Part shown: positions 22,298-31,532 of the stretch, piece by piece | Position numbering within the stretch: position 1 is the first letter of the stretch | Layout: each line of letters begins with the position of its first letter | Assembly (NCBI GenBank): GCA_035772405.1 | Contig: JAYKKM010000309.1 | Coordinates: 186,001 to 250,000 of the forward strand | DNA from: Chrysogorgia sp. JL179-B06 | Lineage: Eukaryota > Cnidaria > Anthozoa > Scleralcyonacea > Chrysogorgiidae | Direction of reading: 5' to 3' | DNA length: 64,000 nucleotides | Program-made: the position numbers and the translations under genes | Notes under the pieces: generated by a model | Seen by the model: the letters and a program-made list of their open reading frames with translations, nothing else | Databases searched by the model: none | Told to the model about the DNA's origin: nothing

Positions 22298-23716
22298 TTG
22301 CATTAAATCGCTATTAAAATGTTCTTACTTGTTAATTTTGTCGACAATCAGGACAAATTACAGGCAACCAGACCAGAAAGGCAACGAGTCAGTGTTTACA
22401 TCGATTCGGACGGCCGTTGACTGTGGTTGTCCCGCCCCCTTCGTTAGTGTCTCGCGCGCTTGTCACATTTAAATTCAGAAGGCCGTTAGATAGCCCCTTC
22501 GTGGGCGTCTCGCGATTTTCGGTAGTAATATAAAGAAAAGTGAGAAAGGATGAAACTCCAATAAGCTTTTCGTAGCATGAATGCCCCAACTTGACTCGAC
22601 CACTTACTTATGCAATGTGTGACGTAGAAATAATAAATGAACGCCGTCAACCTGTGGGAGTAGACCAAATACTTTTGAAATAAAAATAACGGACATTTCG
22701 ACCTCACTGGCATTCATTCTCATAGTGAACTGATCTTTTTTACCCAGTGCATTGGCTTATTTTGTGGGATTATCAACTGAAAATATTTTTTGTCCAGGGC
22801 GCTAACGACTAACGAGGGCGCTAAATTGTAGAATAGTAAGAACACCCGCCACCTTTGCTTCGTTTTATTTAAAAAACCCATTTAATTTGATAACTATCAA
22901 CAACTACACACAATATAAAATCCTGGTTTGTATTTCTGCCTTTAAATACGGTTTCAAAAGTGGACGGGTCTCAGGCTACGACAAGGTTCTGTCGGAAAGC
23001 GGAGAAGATCATATGTCAACATCGCGCAGTGTCCAGGATAGTCATCTGCAAAATTCTCTCTCGTTCGAATATTTGAAGTAATTTTACCAGCCAGGTCACG
23101 GTTTTAATCGCTGTGCACAAAACCATGACACATTTGTATATTTTGTTCATGTCAGTGTGTAAAGTATCTTCCGAAAGAGTTGGCCGAAATATCTGGAATA
23201 TTCGAGCGCTGGTAGTCAACCGTGGGAGAAAATTATGTTGACAAAATATTATTTATTTTGTGTAAAAGATTGACAGATGGGAGCGTGTTTGACTAATTGA
23301 CTTCCGGTGGTCGACTCAAGTTGGGGCACAGATGATACGAAAGGTCTCCACTAAAAATGTTACCAATATATAAGTTACTACAGCTTTCAATAACAAAATT
23401 TTCAAAACGACTGTCAACATTAACCTTTAATCTATCATGTAGCCGATTTTCAAGCTAAAATTTTACCTAACAACTACATTAAACGTCAAAACAAATCGCT
23501 ACCGAAATAAAGTTGCTTCCCTTCTCTCTTTCTTATATATATACGCGCGCGGCGCTCGAGACGCTAACGAAGGGGGCGGGGCAACCACAGTCAACGGCCT
23601 TCCGAATTGATTTAAACACGGACTCGTTGCCTTTCTGGTATGGTTGCCTGTAATTTGTCCTGATTGTCGACAAAATTAACAAGTAAGAACATTTTAATAG
23701 CGATTTAATACAATTA
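22295..23716. mobile_element. 1.42-kb non-autonomous element with about 170-bp terminal inverted repeats
   Basis: The left end (TAATTGCATTAAATCGCTAT..., to about 22470) matches the reverse complement of the right end (about 23545-23716) over about 170 bp with few mismatches, including CCCGCCCCCTTCGTTAG. Inner inverted words (CCCCAACTTGACTCGACC at 22584 against CGACTCAAGTTGGGG at 23312) show it is a foldback. I found no transposase frame. The left end coincides with the stop codon of the LINE frame at 22295. Target duplication unresolved. Confidence 0.8.
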
Positions 23717-25870
23717 ACTTAGGATATATCTGTTTCCCTGCCCTGTGTTGCGATCTCTCAAGAGCAGCAATATTAAGTTATCCACATCCCTACCACCTCC
23801 ACATCGCAGTAGTCCAATGTGGGTAGAATTGTCAACTTACTGTATATAATCTATCCACACAAACAATCGGCGTGGAATCCCTAATGATACGTAATAATAG
23901 ACTAATACGTCTTAGTAAACCCAATTGGAAAGGACCCCTATATATTTATACTATATACACCCCCTAGTCCTAGACATTTGAACGAAGTTGATTTTTTAAA
24001 GGGAACCCATTGTATGATAAAGATGCATTTTATTCCTTCAACAGCCTTTGGTTTCTGTTTATACTACTGATTTGATTATTTCATGAATCATCAGCAGTGT
24101 GAGACAAGTAATTTCTTTCTTAGTGATTGATGGTAGAAATAGCAGTAGACTTCCCCACTATATATTTTGTTCAGTGCAGGTACTCAACCCAAAAATTAAA
24201 AAGTTTGGGCTATTTAGTTATTTAGATATGAAACAATTAAATTCAGATAACACAAAGCTCTCAGAGATTTTGTCACTGAAAATCTATTCAGTTTGGAAAA
24301 TGAATGGGCTATTACCTAATTCAAGTAAAATAGCTACTGTATAAAAGTTGCAAACCGTATGCTGGCGAGGGGTTGTTGCGTACACGTATTTGTAGTGTAG
24401 AAGACTAACCCTTTTCTGTTCTTAAAAAGTGGCCAAAATCCAGGAATTTGAACTTTCATAACGTTTGATCACATGGGCCAATTTTGATGAAATAAACACC
24501 AACATGTTTTAAACAACCAGCTCTTTCAGACTAGTCTGTTTATGATGGTTTGGTACAAATTCGAATTTTCGATCGCATCAGTGGTAGAACAAGCATGTCA
24601 AAATGAAAATCTTTTGAATATTCCATAGTAACGGAGGGACTGGACAAGTTCTATATAACAACATTACAATAATTTTTATATATATAATATTTTGGTTTTA
24701 TTACTGATGTTTGTTGTGAAGAAGAGTGCTTTTGATAGCTTGAACAAAAAAGGAAATAAAGGCTATGCTTGCAGGGTAGTTGAAATCAATCATCTTCCTC
24801 GAATCCGGTCATGTGATCTCCTTCAACAGTAAATTTCATTCGAGTGGGGTGATAGGCACATGATGGCAAAGGTATTGTTGACTTTACTCACGAATCTTAA
24901 AAATATGAAATTATCAAAAAAATATTTAAAATATGGATATTTGCGTATTTAAGATATGGATATTTATTAAAATATGTTTGACACTGACTAAAATGAGTGT
25001 TGTATCGTATTACGTTATCAGGTTGTGCCGTTTGTGCCTCGAAATAAATGCTTTAAAATTGTTTTTGTCCTAATGCTTTTGATAATCCTTTGTGCGTGTT
25101 CGTGTTTCTAAATATACCGTGATTGTCTTTGTGTACTTTTTCGTGGTACCATTCTCCTCCCGGTGGTTTAATCTGGGGTTTATTTTGGCCGCATATGGTC
25201 TGGTTCGCCTTCATTTAAATTCAGTTTCAAGATTACAGTTTTCTTTGGGTATACTGCTCCAGATTCGATAAGAAACTTGGATTTTATTGTCTTAAGTCTG
25301 CTGCCAAGATTTACTGACGATCCTTCAAAAAATTATTCATCGTTTTATATTGTAACCGTTGGTTTGTACAAGTTGTGTTATTCGTTGCCTAGTGACAGTG
25401 TTTTCAATTTTCCGCGCTGATCAAGTACCTTTAATATATTTCTGGCATCTAACTGTCCGTAGTACATTTTCCAAGCTATTGGGATTTGACAGTCCTCTTC
25501 AAATTTCATTGCAAATGAAATGAAATGGATTTCATTGCAAACAGTTTACTATCGATTTTGGTGTTTTAAATTCATTCTCAAAATCATTTGTAACCTGAGT
25601 CCTCACCTTCAACTTGCTGTTTCGTTTCGTTTCATGTTCGTTTTGGTGGCCTCTGTAATTGTTCTTCGTTCGTTTGCACCAAAGTTTCTTGGTTTATTTG
25701 AATATGTTCCGTCTATAACCGTTGCCGAAGTTTTGTCTCCTTGGTTCCTGTGAACTTTGAATTATTTATCTTCCTAGACATTTGACCGTTGGTCTGACCT
25801 CGTTATTTGTAACTTGAGCTCAGAACGTTTTTGCTGCGTGACATATCTGTTCGTTAGTCGTCTTTCGTAA
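23717..25870. other. No gene seen
   Basis: AT-rich with only short open frames (for example 24099-24344 and 25520-25753) lacking recognisable domains. It may be 5' untranslated or older decayed sequence; nothing here can be named. Confidence 0.5.
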
Positions 25871-25914
25871 ATTTCGTACATATTTCGTACATATTTCGTA
25901 CATATTTCGTACAA
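25871..25914. repeat. Four-copy 11-bp tandem repeat
   Basis: Unit ATTTCGTACAT repeated about four times. It lies about 300 bp upstream of the CR1-like LINE coding start and may be in its 5' region. Confidence 0.85.
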
Positions 25915-26230
25915 TTATTTCTGATTGCACCTTCATGATGAGTGGTCGGAAAATCTTCTGTTCACGAAAACTTTGGCTCTTTCTTTACATTTATATCACG
26001 TTTCGCGGATTTTTTCTTTTGAAGAACTGCAAATCAACAAATACAATTATACCAAGACGTACACTTCTCTACGTGATTTAAAGATGTTGTCGCAAATAAG
26101 ATTCCGTTTAACAACAAACATTTTCGTAGATCAACAATCAAGCAACAACCGTTGGCGAATTCGCTAAAGTTTGTACTAGGATGCCGTTTTTCCTCTACGC
26201 CTCATTCGCGGCTTTGTTAATCAGTTTATC

Positions 26231-26257
26231 CGGTGATATAGAAATAAACCCTGGTCC
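26231..26257 (+). other. 2A-like translational recoding motif
   Basis: The codons read GDIEINPGP, matching the D-(V/I)-E-x-N-P-G-P consensus of 2A peptides. Upstream residues are hydrophobic (FFLYASFAALLISLS), as in 2A-like sequences at the N-terminus of some APE-type LINE proteins. A TGA follows immediately at 26258-26260, and the frame then continues into the endonuclease. Confidence 0.7.
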
Positions 26258-26260
26258 TTG

Positions 26261-26762
26261 AACTACTAACAGCAGGTCATCAAGTAGTTTTCTTGGCTCT
26301 CGCGGGTTAAAAGTCGCTCATCTCAACATCAGAAGTATCAACGGCAAAACGGACTCCTTAAACCTTTTCCTCAAAGAAAAACCTTTCGACATTCTTACTG
26401 TCTCAGAAACCTGGTTGAACCAAAACATTAGTGACCATGAAATATCTATCTCTGGCTACACATTTTCTAGGAATGACAGATCTGAAAAATCTGGTGGTGG
26501 AACACTCGCATTATTTCGAGATGGTATTACCAGAACTGACTTACAATGTAATACACTAGAATCAAGTGTCATTGAAATTACTCGACCCAAATGCAAAACA
26601 CTTCTTATTTTCACAATTTATAGAGCTCTAGATAAATCGCTAGACAGTTTTATTAATGATCTCAACACCTGCACTCTTTCATTGATTCCCTCTGAAAACG
26701 AGATTCTACTACTTGGTGACTTCAATGTTAACTTTTTGGCTTCTAAAACTGATTCAACTTAA
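26261..26762 (+). pseudogene. CR1-like LINE APE endonuclease domain (copy A)
   Basis: The apurinic-type endonuclease nicks target DNA to prime reverse transcription. Motifs in order are VAHLNIRSINGK (Asn), ILTVSETWLNQ (catalytic Glu), SRNDRSEKSGGGTLALF and LLLGDFNVNF. The domain is then cut short by a stop at 26760 and an apparent deletion; the usual LD and SDH motifs are missing. Confidence 0.85.
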
Positions 26763-27271
26763 CTTATGAAACGGAAATTTACTGCATTTGCTAATTTAAA
26801 TAATCCCTGGTAGGATCATTGAATATCGATCTTACAAGAACTATTCAAAAGAGTCCTTCCTTCGTGATCTAAAAGAGGCACATTGGGATGTGATTGATGA
26901 AGAACCAGATATCAATGCCGCTGTGAAAATTTGGAACGACATATTTACAGACATAGCTGACCGACATGCTCCAACAAAAAAGTTTCGAGTTAAAGGAATC
27001 CAGACACCATGGATTACTTCTGAACTTAACAGCGCAATGCAGGATCGCGATTACCACCACCGTAAGGCAGTCAAGTCTAGTTCTAGTTTTCACTGGGAAA
27101 TGTACAAAAAGATAAAGACTTACGTTAACAAAACTATTCTTGAATGCAAAGCTAATTATTACTTAAATCTAGTCTGGTGAACTATGGAAAACCCTAAACA
27201 AGATATGCTCAAGAAAATCTATCTCTCGATACTGCATCGAAGCACATGGTGTATCATATACAGAACCTACC
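26763..27271 (+). pseudogene. CR1-like LINE linker between endonuclease and RT (copy A)
   Basis: Open frame 26890-27180 reads TPWITSELNSAMQDRDYHHR then WEMYKKIKTYVNK, the usual helical linker before the RT of CR1/Jockey-type LINEs. A frame break near 27178 separates it from the stretch leading into the insertion site at 27272. Confidence 0.75.
27253..27271. repeat. Target site duplication, left copy
   Basis: ATCATATACAGAACCTACC, repeated exactly at 30590-30608 on the other side of the inserted LINE. Confidence 0.92.
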
Positions 27272-27576
27272 ATTTTGTCAGCGGTAACTGAGGCGTAAAG
27301 ACGCTATTTTAAGTGCTCTGCATTTCTTTGAGAATTTTATACACTTTTGGTCAGTGACGGGATTTTTCACTATTCAATATCCTGGCTAAGGATCTCGTGG
27401 TAATAACCTGGTAAATATTACTATCAATTTTGGATTTTTTTATGAAAGAATCTACACTTTTCTACAACTTTGGTCGTTGATTGATACAGACTTCGCACGC
27501 TAATCCGTTGGGAGCGTGCAACGTGATTTGGCGTACATTGGTTGATCGCGTGATCAGCGTGCGCTAATTACGAACG

Positions 27577-29154
27577 ATGACGCAAGAAAACCGGGACGGA
27601 GAACGTAGATTCCCGTGTCCTATGTGCCCAAAACATTTCAGCACAGAACGAGGACGATCAATACACCTAAATGCATGCAAGAGAAAACACGATAGCAACC
27701 AATCTCAGCCGGTAAGTGGAGAACCATCAACTGTCACTGCTGCGGCTGCCGTGAGTGTGGCGAGTGCGAGTGGCCTGCTGCAGAGCAGTTCACCATGTGT
27801 CTGGGGCAGCCATACCAAGGATGACCTAAAACAAGTGGTTGATGCTGCGTACGAGGAAATAGTCTTCTGGCGGAAGAACTTATTTCTGTTACCAAGTGGA
27901 GCTGCTGGGAAGTCGTTCGTCAGAGAAACTGAGAAATTAATAGGTGCATGGAACTCTGATTCTCAAATCCTGCGTGATATTTTGTTGAAATTTGTGATGA
28001 TCATGCCGGCTCTTCTTCTACAAAAACCATGTTTCAAGTCAAAGTCGAAAGAGCATACCTTATGTTTGGCACGACGTCTGCAGTTATGGCAACAGGGGGA
28101 ATTTGATGGGCTACTTCGGGAATGTAGAACAATCCAGTCGACGCTAACCGCTGCCAGGAAGGTCACTAATGAACAACTTTCCAAGACCTTCGCCAGTCTC
28201 ATCTTCCGTGGCAAAGTCAACGGAGCTCTTCGCTTGCTAGACGAGCAATCATCCGGTGGTGTACTTCCTCTTAGTGATGAGGTATATCAAGATCTGCGAA
28301 AGAAACACCCAGCCGCGAAACTGGAGGACGGTTCCGTCATGTTGCAAGGTGAAGTACCATTCGTTGACCCAGTACTGTTTGCCAACATCGACGAGGAAAC
28401 CATTTCGAAAACTGCGATGAAGACCAAAGGTGCTGCTGGTCCTTCAGGCCTTGATGCTCTTGGCTGGCGACATATCCTGGTTTCTCGGAATTATGGAGAC
28501 GCCGGAAGAGATCTGCGTTCTTCCATTGCGCTAATGGCGAGAAAGCTGGCTACGCAAATGGTAGAGGTCGAACCCGACCAGTCCACTAGTTTAGAGGCGT
28601 ATCTATATTGCCGTTTGATACCACTGGACAAGAACCCGGATGTGCGGCCTATTGGGATTGGTGAAGTGCTCCGGCGGATCATAGGCAAGGCGATCATCTT
28701 TACCATCAAGCCCCACATCATTGATAGTGCGGGAGATCTTCAACTTTGTGCCGGACAACCTGCAGGCTCTGAGGCCGCAGTTCACGCCATGTCTGAGATT
28801 TTTGCGGAAGAAGAGACAGATGCTGTCTTGCTGGTGGATGCTGCTAATGCCTTCAATTCCATCAACCGGAAGGTCATGCTGCATAACATCAAGTACATTT
28901 GTCCTGCAATGGCTGTGTACACATACAACTGCTACTCCACAGCATCACGATTGTTTGTGCAAGGGGGTAAAGAAATTTCATCTGCAGAGGGCACTACGCA
29001 AGGTGACCCGATAGCCATGCCGTTGTATGCCGTCGCCATTACTCCCTTGTTGCAAATGATCAAGTGGAATGAAGCCCAGGATGTACGACACGTTGCCTTC
29101 GCTGACGACCTGAGTGGTGCTGGTAAGCTGGTGTTACTACCCACGAGCCGATAA
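27577..29154 (+). CDS. LINE ORF, zinc finger plus reverse transcriptase (open 5' part, 525 codons)
   Basis: Residues 13-36 form a finger (FPCPMCPKHFSTERGRSIH and a closing Cys). A helical region follows, then RT: PSGLDALGWRH, LIPLDKNPDVRPIGIGEVLR, motif A LLVDAANAFNSINR, motif B GTTQGDPIAMPLYA, motif C HVAFADDLSGAG. The frame is lost just after motif C at about 29135, where a small deletion seems to have removed part of the thumb, giving a false C-terminus. ATG at 27577 is the first in frame and precedes the finger, which supports this start. As a protein this copy is incomplete. Confidence 0.8.
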   Translation: MTQENRDGERRFPCPMCPKHFSTERGRSIHLNACKRKHDSNQSQPVSGEPSTVTAAAAVSVASASGLLQSSSPCVWGSHTKDDLKQVVDAAYEEIVFWRKNLFLLPSGAAGKSFVRETEKLIGAWNSDSQILRDILLKFVMIMPALLLQKPCFKSKSKEHTLCLARRLQLWQQGEFDGLLRECRTIQSTLTAARKVTNEQLSKTFASLIFRGKVNGALRLLDEQSSGGVLPLSDEVYQDLRKKHPAAKLEDGSVMLQGEVPFVDPVLFANIDEETISKTAMKTKGAAGPSGLDALGWRHILVSRNYGDAGRDLRSSIALMARKLATQMVEVEPDQSTSLEAYLYCRLIPLDKNPDVRPIGIGEVLRRIIGKAIIFTIKPHIIDSAGDLQLCAGQPAGSEAAVHAMSEIFAEEETDAVLLVDAANAFNSINRKVMLHNIKYICPAMAVYTYNCYSTASRLFVQGGKEISSAEGTTQGDPIAMPLYAVAITPLLQMIKWNEAQDVRHVAFADDLSGAGKLVLLPTSR

Positions 29155-30465
29155 GACCTGGTTGATTGTGAAGCCACATCTGGAAGAGACAGCCAAAGAA
29201 ATCTTCGCTGGAACTGATGTTTGCATTTCAACCAGTGGACACAAATACCTTGGATGATACATCGGCTCGGAGGAGGGGAAAGCTGAGTACGTCCGAACTT
29301 TGGTTGGGAAGTGGTGCAACCAGCTCCATGTGTTAAGTGAGATTGCGAAATTCCAGCCTCAAGCAGCGTATGCCGCTTTTGTGTCTGGGTTTACTTACCA
29401 CATACGCACAATCTCAGGTATCGAGACGGATATGCAGCAGATCGACAACGTCATCGACACGAAGTTCCTGCCTGCACTCCTCGACCACCGCAGTTTGTCC
29501 AGACATGAACGTGGACTGCTTTCGCTGCCTGCTGGACTGGGAGGTCTTGGTATACCCATCTTCTCGGACATTTGCGCAGAAGAAAACGCGAACTCGAAGA
29601 CCATCTGCCAAGATCTCTGTTCACAACGTCACTGTTACACAACTTGAGATCTAGCATGAACGATGAGCAACTCCGGGCAAACGACATCGTCCAACAGAAA
29701 GGATCCTCTAGCTGGTTGACAGCGCTGCCGCTCGCCGATGAAGGGTACGTCCTCGCCAAGCGTGAGTTCTACGACGCGATCTATACCTGCGCTACCGGTG
29801 GCAGTTGAAGCGCCTTCCATCCTATTGCGCTTGTGGTAAATCTTTCACTGTAGACCACGCCTTGTCGTGTCTGAAAGGAGGTTTTATCCACCGTAGACAT
29901 GATGAGATCCGTGATCTACTTGCAGCTGCCATAAACGATGTTGCATACGACGTGTCAATTGAGCCCGTCCTTGCTCCACTTACTGGTGAAGTACTTCCAC
30001 CCAGTGCGAACTCGGCTGATGACCCAGAGTAGACATAGCTGCGAGGGGCTTCTGGCAGAGATGTGAAAAGGCATTTTTTGATGTCCGGGTTTTTAACCCT
30101 TACGCCTCGACACATCGACGTCAGACCCTGAGCAGCTCGTTCAACGCCAACGAACGGGAGAAGAAGCGACTGTACAACCAACGAATTGTTGAAGTTGAGC
30201 ATGGCTCCTTCACACCGGTCGTTTTCAGCGCTTTTGGTGGATGTGGAAGGGAGACCCATCACTTCCTCTCGTTCCTTGCTGAGAAGCTCGCCACCAAGAA
30301 GAAGTTTGCGCCTTCCATTGTCCTGAGCTGGCTAAGGAGGAAGATTGCCTTCGCTTTGCTTCGAAGTCAAGTTGTGTGCGTCCGTGGCAGCCGCACCTGG
30401 AGAAACATTTCCATTCCGTCGACCAGTGACATTCCATTATCTGAATGGAATTATAATATAAATTA
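29155..30465 (+). pseudogene. LINE thumb and C-terminal nuclease domain, broken
   Basis: Continues the same protein in shifted frames: ADKTWLIVKPHLEE (29150-), a TGA at about 29255, FQPQAAYAAFVSGFTYHIRT and LLSLPAGLGGLGIP (29300-29600), then CACGKSFTVDHALSCLKGGF (29822-29885), a Cys/His segment, and EHGSFTPVVFSAFGG with RGFWQRCEKAFFDVRVFNP (30045-30105), which looks like the PD-(D/E)XK core. It ends ARG-rich, RGSRTWRNI, near 30430. At least three frame breaks are visible. Confidence 0.75.
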
Positions 30466-30589
30466 ATTATTGTAACTGTTCATTGACTGAGAGAGTGTAA
30501 ATTATTCGTAATTGTTCGTATTTATATATTCATTTTATGTAAAATGATTATCTTTGTTGATCCAATGATTAAAAATTTTATGTTATTAA

Positions 30590-30608
30590 ATCATATACAG
30601 AACCTACC
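30590..30608. repeat. Target site duplication, right copy
   Basis: Exact 19-bp match to 27253-27271; the CR1-like frame resumes immediately after it. Confidence 0.92.
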
Positions 30609-31223
30609 TCTATTGCTGAAATTCTAAACAATCATTCAACTATTGGAACCAAACTAGCAACTAGAATAAAAGAAAAACTTGGCCTTTTTACTCGAAATCT
30701 CTCGACCATTCCCGCAACTTCTACCACTCCCGCAATTTCTACCTCATCCTGCAAAAACAAATTTACTTTCCATGAAGTAGATGAAAGTTTCATATCTAAC
30801 CAAATTCAACAGCTAAAAACTAACAAAGCAATCGGACTAGATCGTATTAGTGCCAGATTATTAAAAGATTCTTCTGGTGTCATCTCTCCTGTTCTAACAA
30901 AGATATTCAACCGCTCACTTGACTCTTCAACATTCCCATCGTACTGGAAATTAGGAAAAGTAACTGCTATTTTCAAAACGGGTGATCGATGTAATGCCAA
31001 TAACTGCGGACCAATCACTATTCTTCCAACTGTTAGTAAAATCCTTGAAAAAACGGCACATATACAAGTTTACAACTATCTTACCAGTAGTAACTTTCTA
31101 TCTCCGCAGCAGTTTGGATTTCGACCTAAGCTTTCAACCGAAATAGCGTTAGCCCGTTTTACAGACATCATATTGTGTAATCTAAACAAAGGTTTAGCAA
31201 CTGGAGCCGTTTTCCTTGACTTA
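30609..31223 (+). pseudogene. CR1-like LINE RT, first part (copy A)
   Basis: Open from the insertion site to 31223 without a stop. Motifs are NKAIGLDRISARLLK, KVTAIFKTGDRC, ILPTVSKILEK, LSPQQFGFRPKLST and VFLDL, the start of RT motif A. The frame is cut at the TA dinucleotide 31222-31223 by the Tc1-type transposon and resumes as SKAFDT at 42444. Confidence 0.85.
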
Positions 31224-31255
31224 CAGTACTGCTAAGAAATAACCTATCAAAAATC

Positions 31256-31376
31256 GCGTCTGTTTTGCGTTCGTCTTGCGTTCGTCTAGCGTCCGTCTAG
31301 CGTCCGTCTAGCGTCCGTCTAGCGTCCGTCTTGCGTCCGTCTAGCGTCCGTCTTGCGTTCGTCTTGCGTCTCGCTG
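31256..31376 (+). repeat. Left subterminal array, eleven 11-bp units
   Basis: Eleven contiguous 11-mers of the type GCGTCCGTCTA, varying at C/T in position 5 and A/T in position 11; the first and last units are degenerate. The array starts 32 bp inside the left terminus. It is a candidate binding array for the transposase; that role is inferred. Confidence 0.92.
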
Positions 31377-31532
31377 AAAGCTGTACTCGCTGGACGCAGA
31401 GCTCGCATCACGTTCGGTGATACGATTTCATTGCGAAGGTTATCCGAGTCGTTCTGTTCTGAATCTGATTGTTGATTGTTCTCTCAATCTCTCCTGCTCT
31501 ATCACTCGAATCTTGTGTTCACACAGATAAGA

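Larger units (their letters stand above)
27272..30589 (+). mobile_element. 3318-bp LINE with zinc finger and restriction-like nuclease, inserted in CR1-like copy A
   Basis: Bounded exactly by a perfect 19-bp target duplication. It encodes an N-terminal C2HC-type finger, RT and a C-terminal nuclease-like domain on one strand, with about 300 bp of 5' and 130 bp of 3' untranslated sequence and no poly(A). The layout is R2-like (finger, RT, PD-(D/E)XK nuclease); I cannot assign a clade. Insertion length and intact flanks suggest a full-length or near full-length copy. Confidence 0.85.

Noticed and set aside
31256..31376. CRISPR-like array of short repeats
   Set aside because: Units are contiguous 11-mers without spacers and mirror an array at the other transposon end; this is eukaryotic subterminal repeat DNA.
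31476..31532. Longer transposase N-terminus starting upstream of 31533
   Set aside because: The extra residues would start at TTG and are not family-like; ATG 31533 gives the usual start and length.
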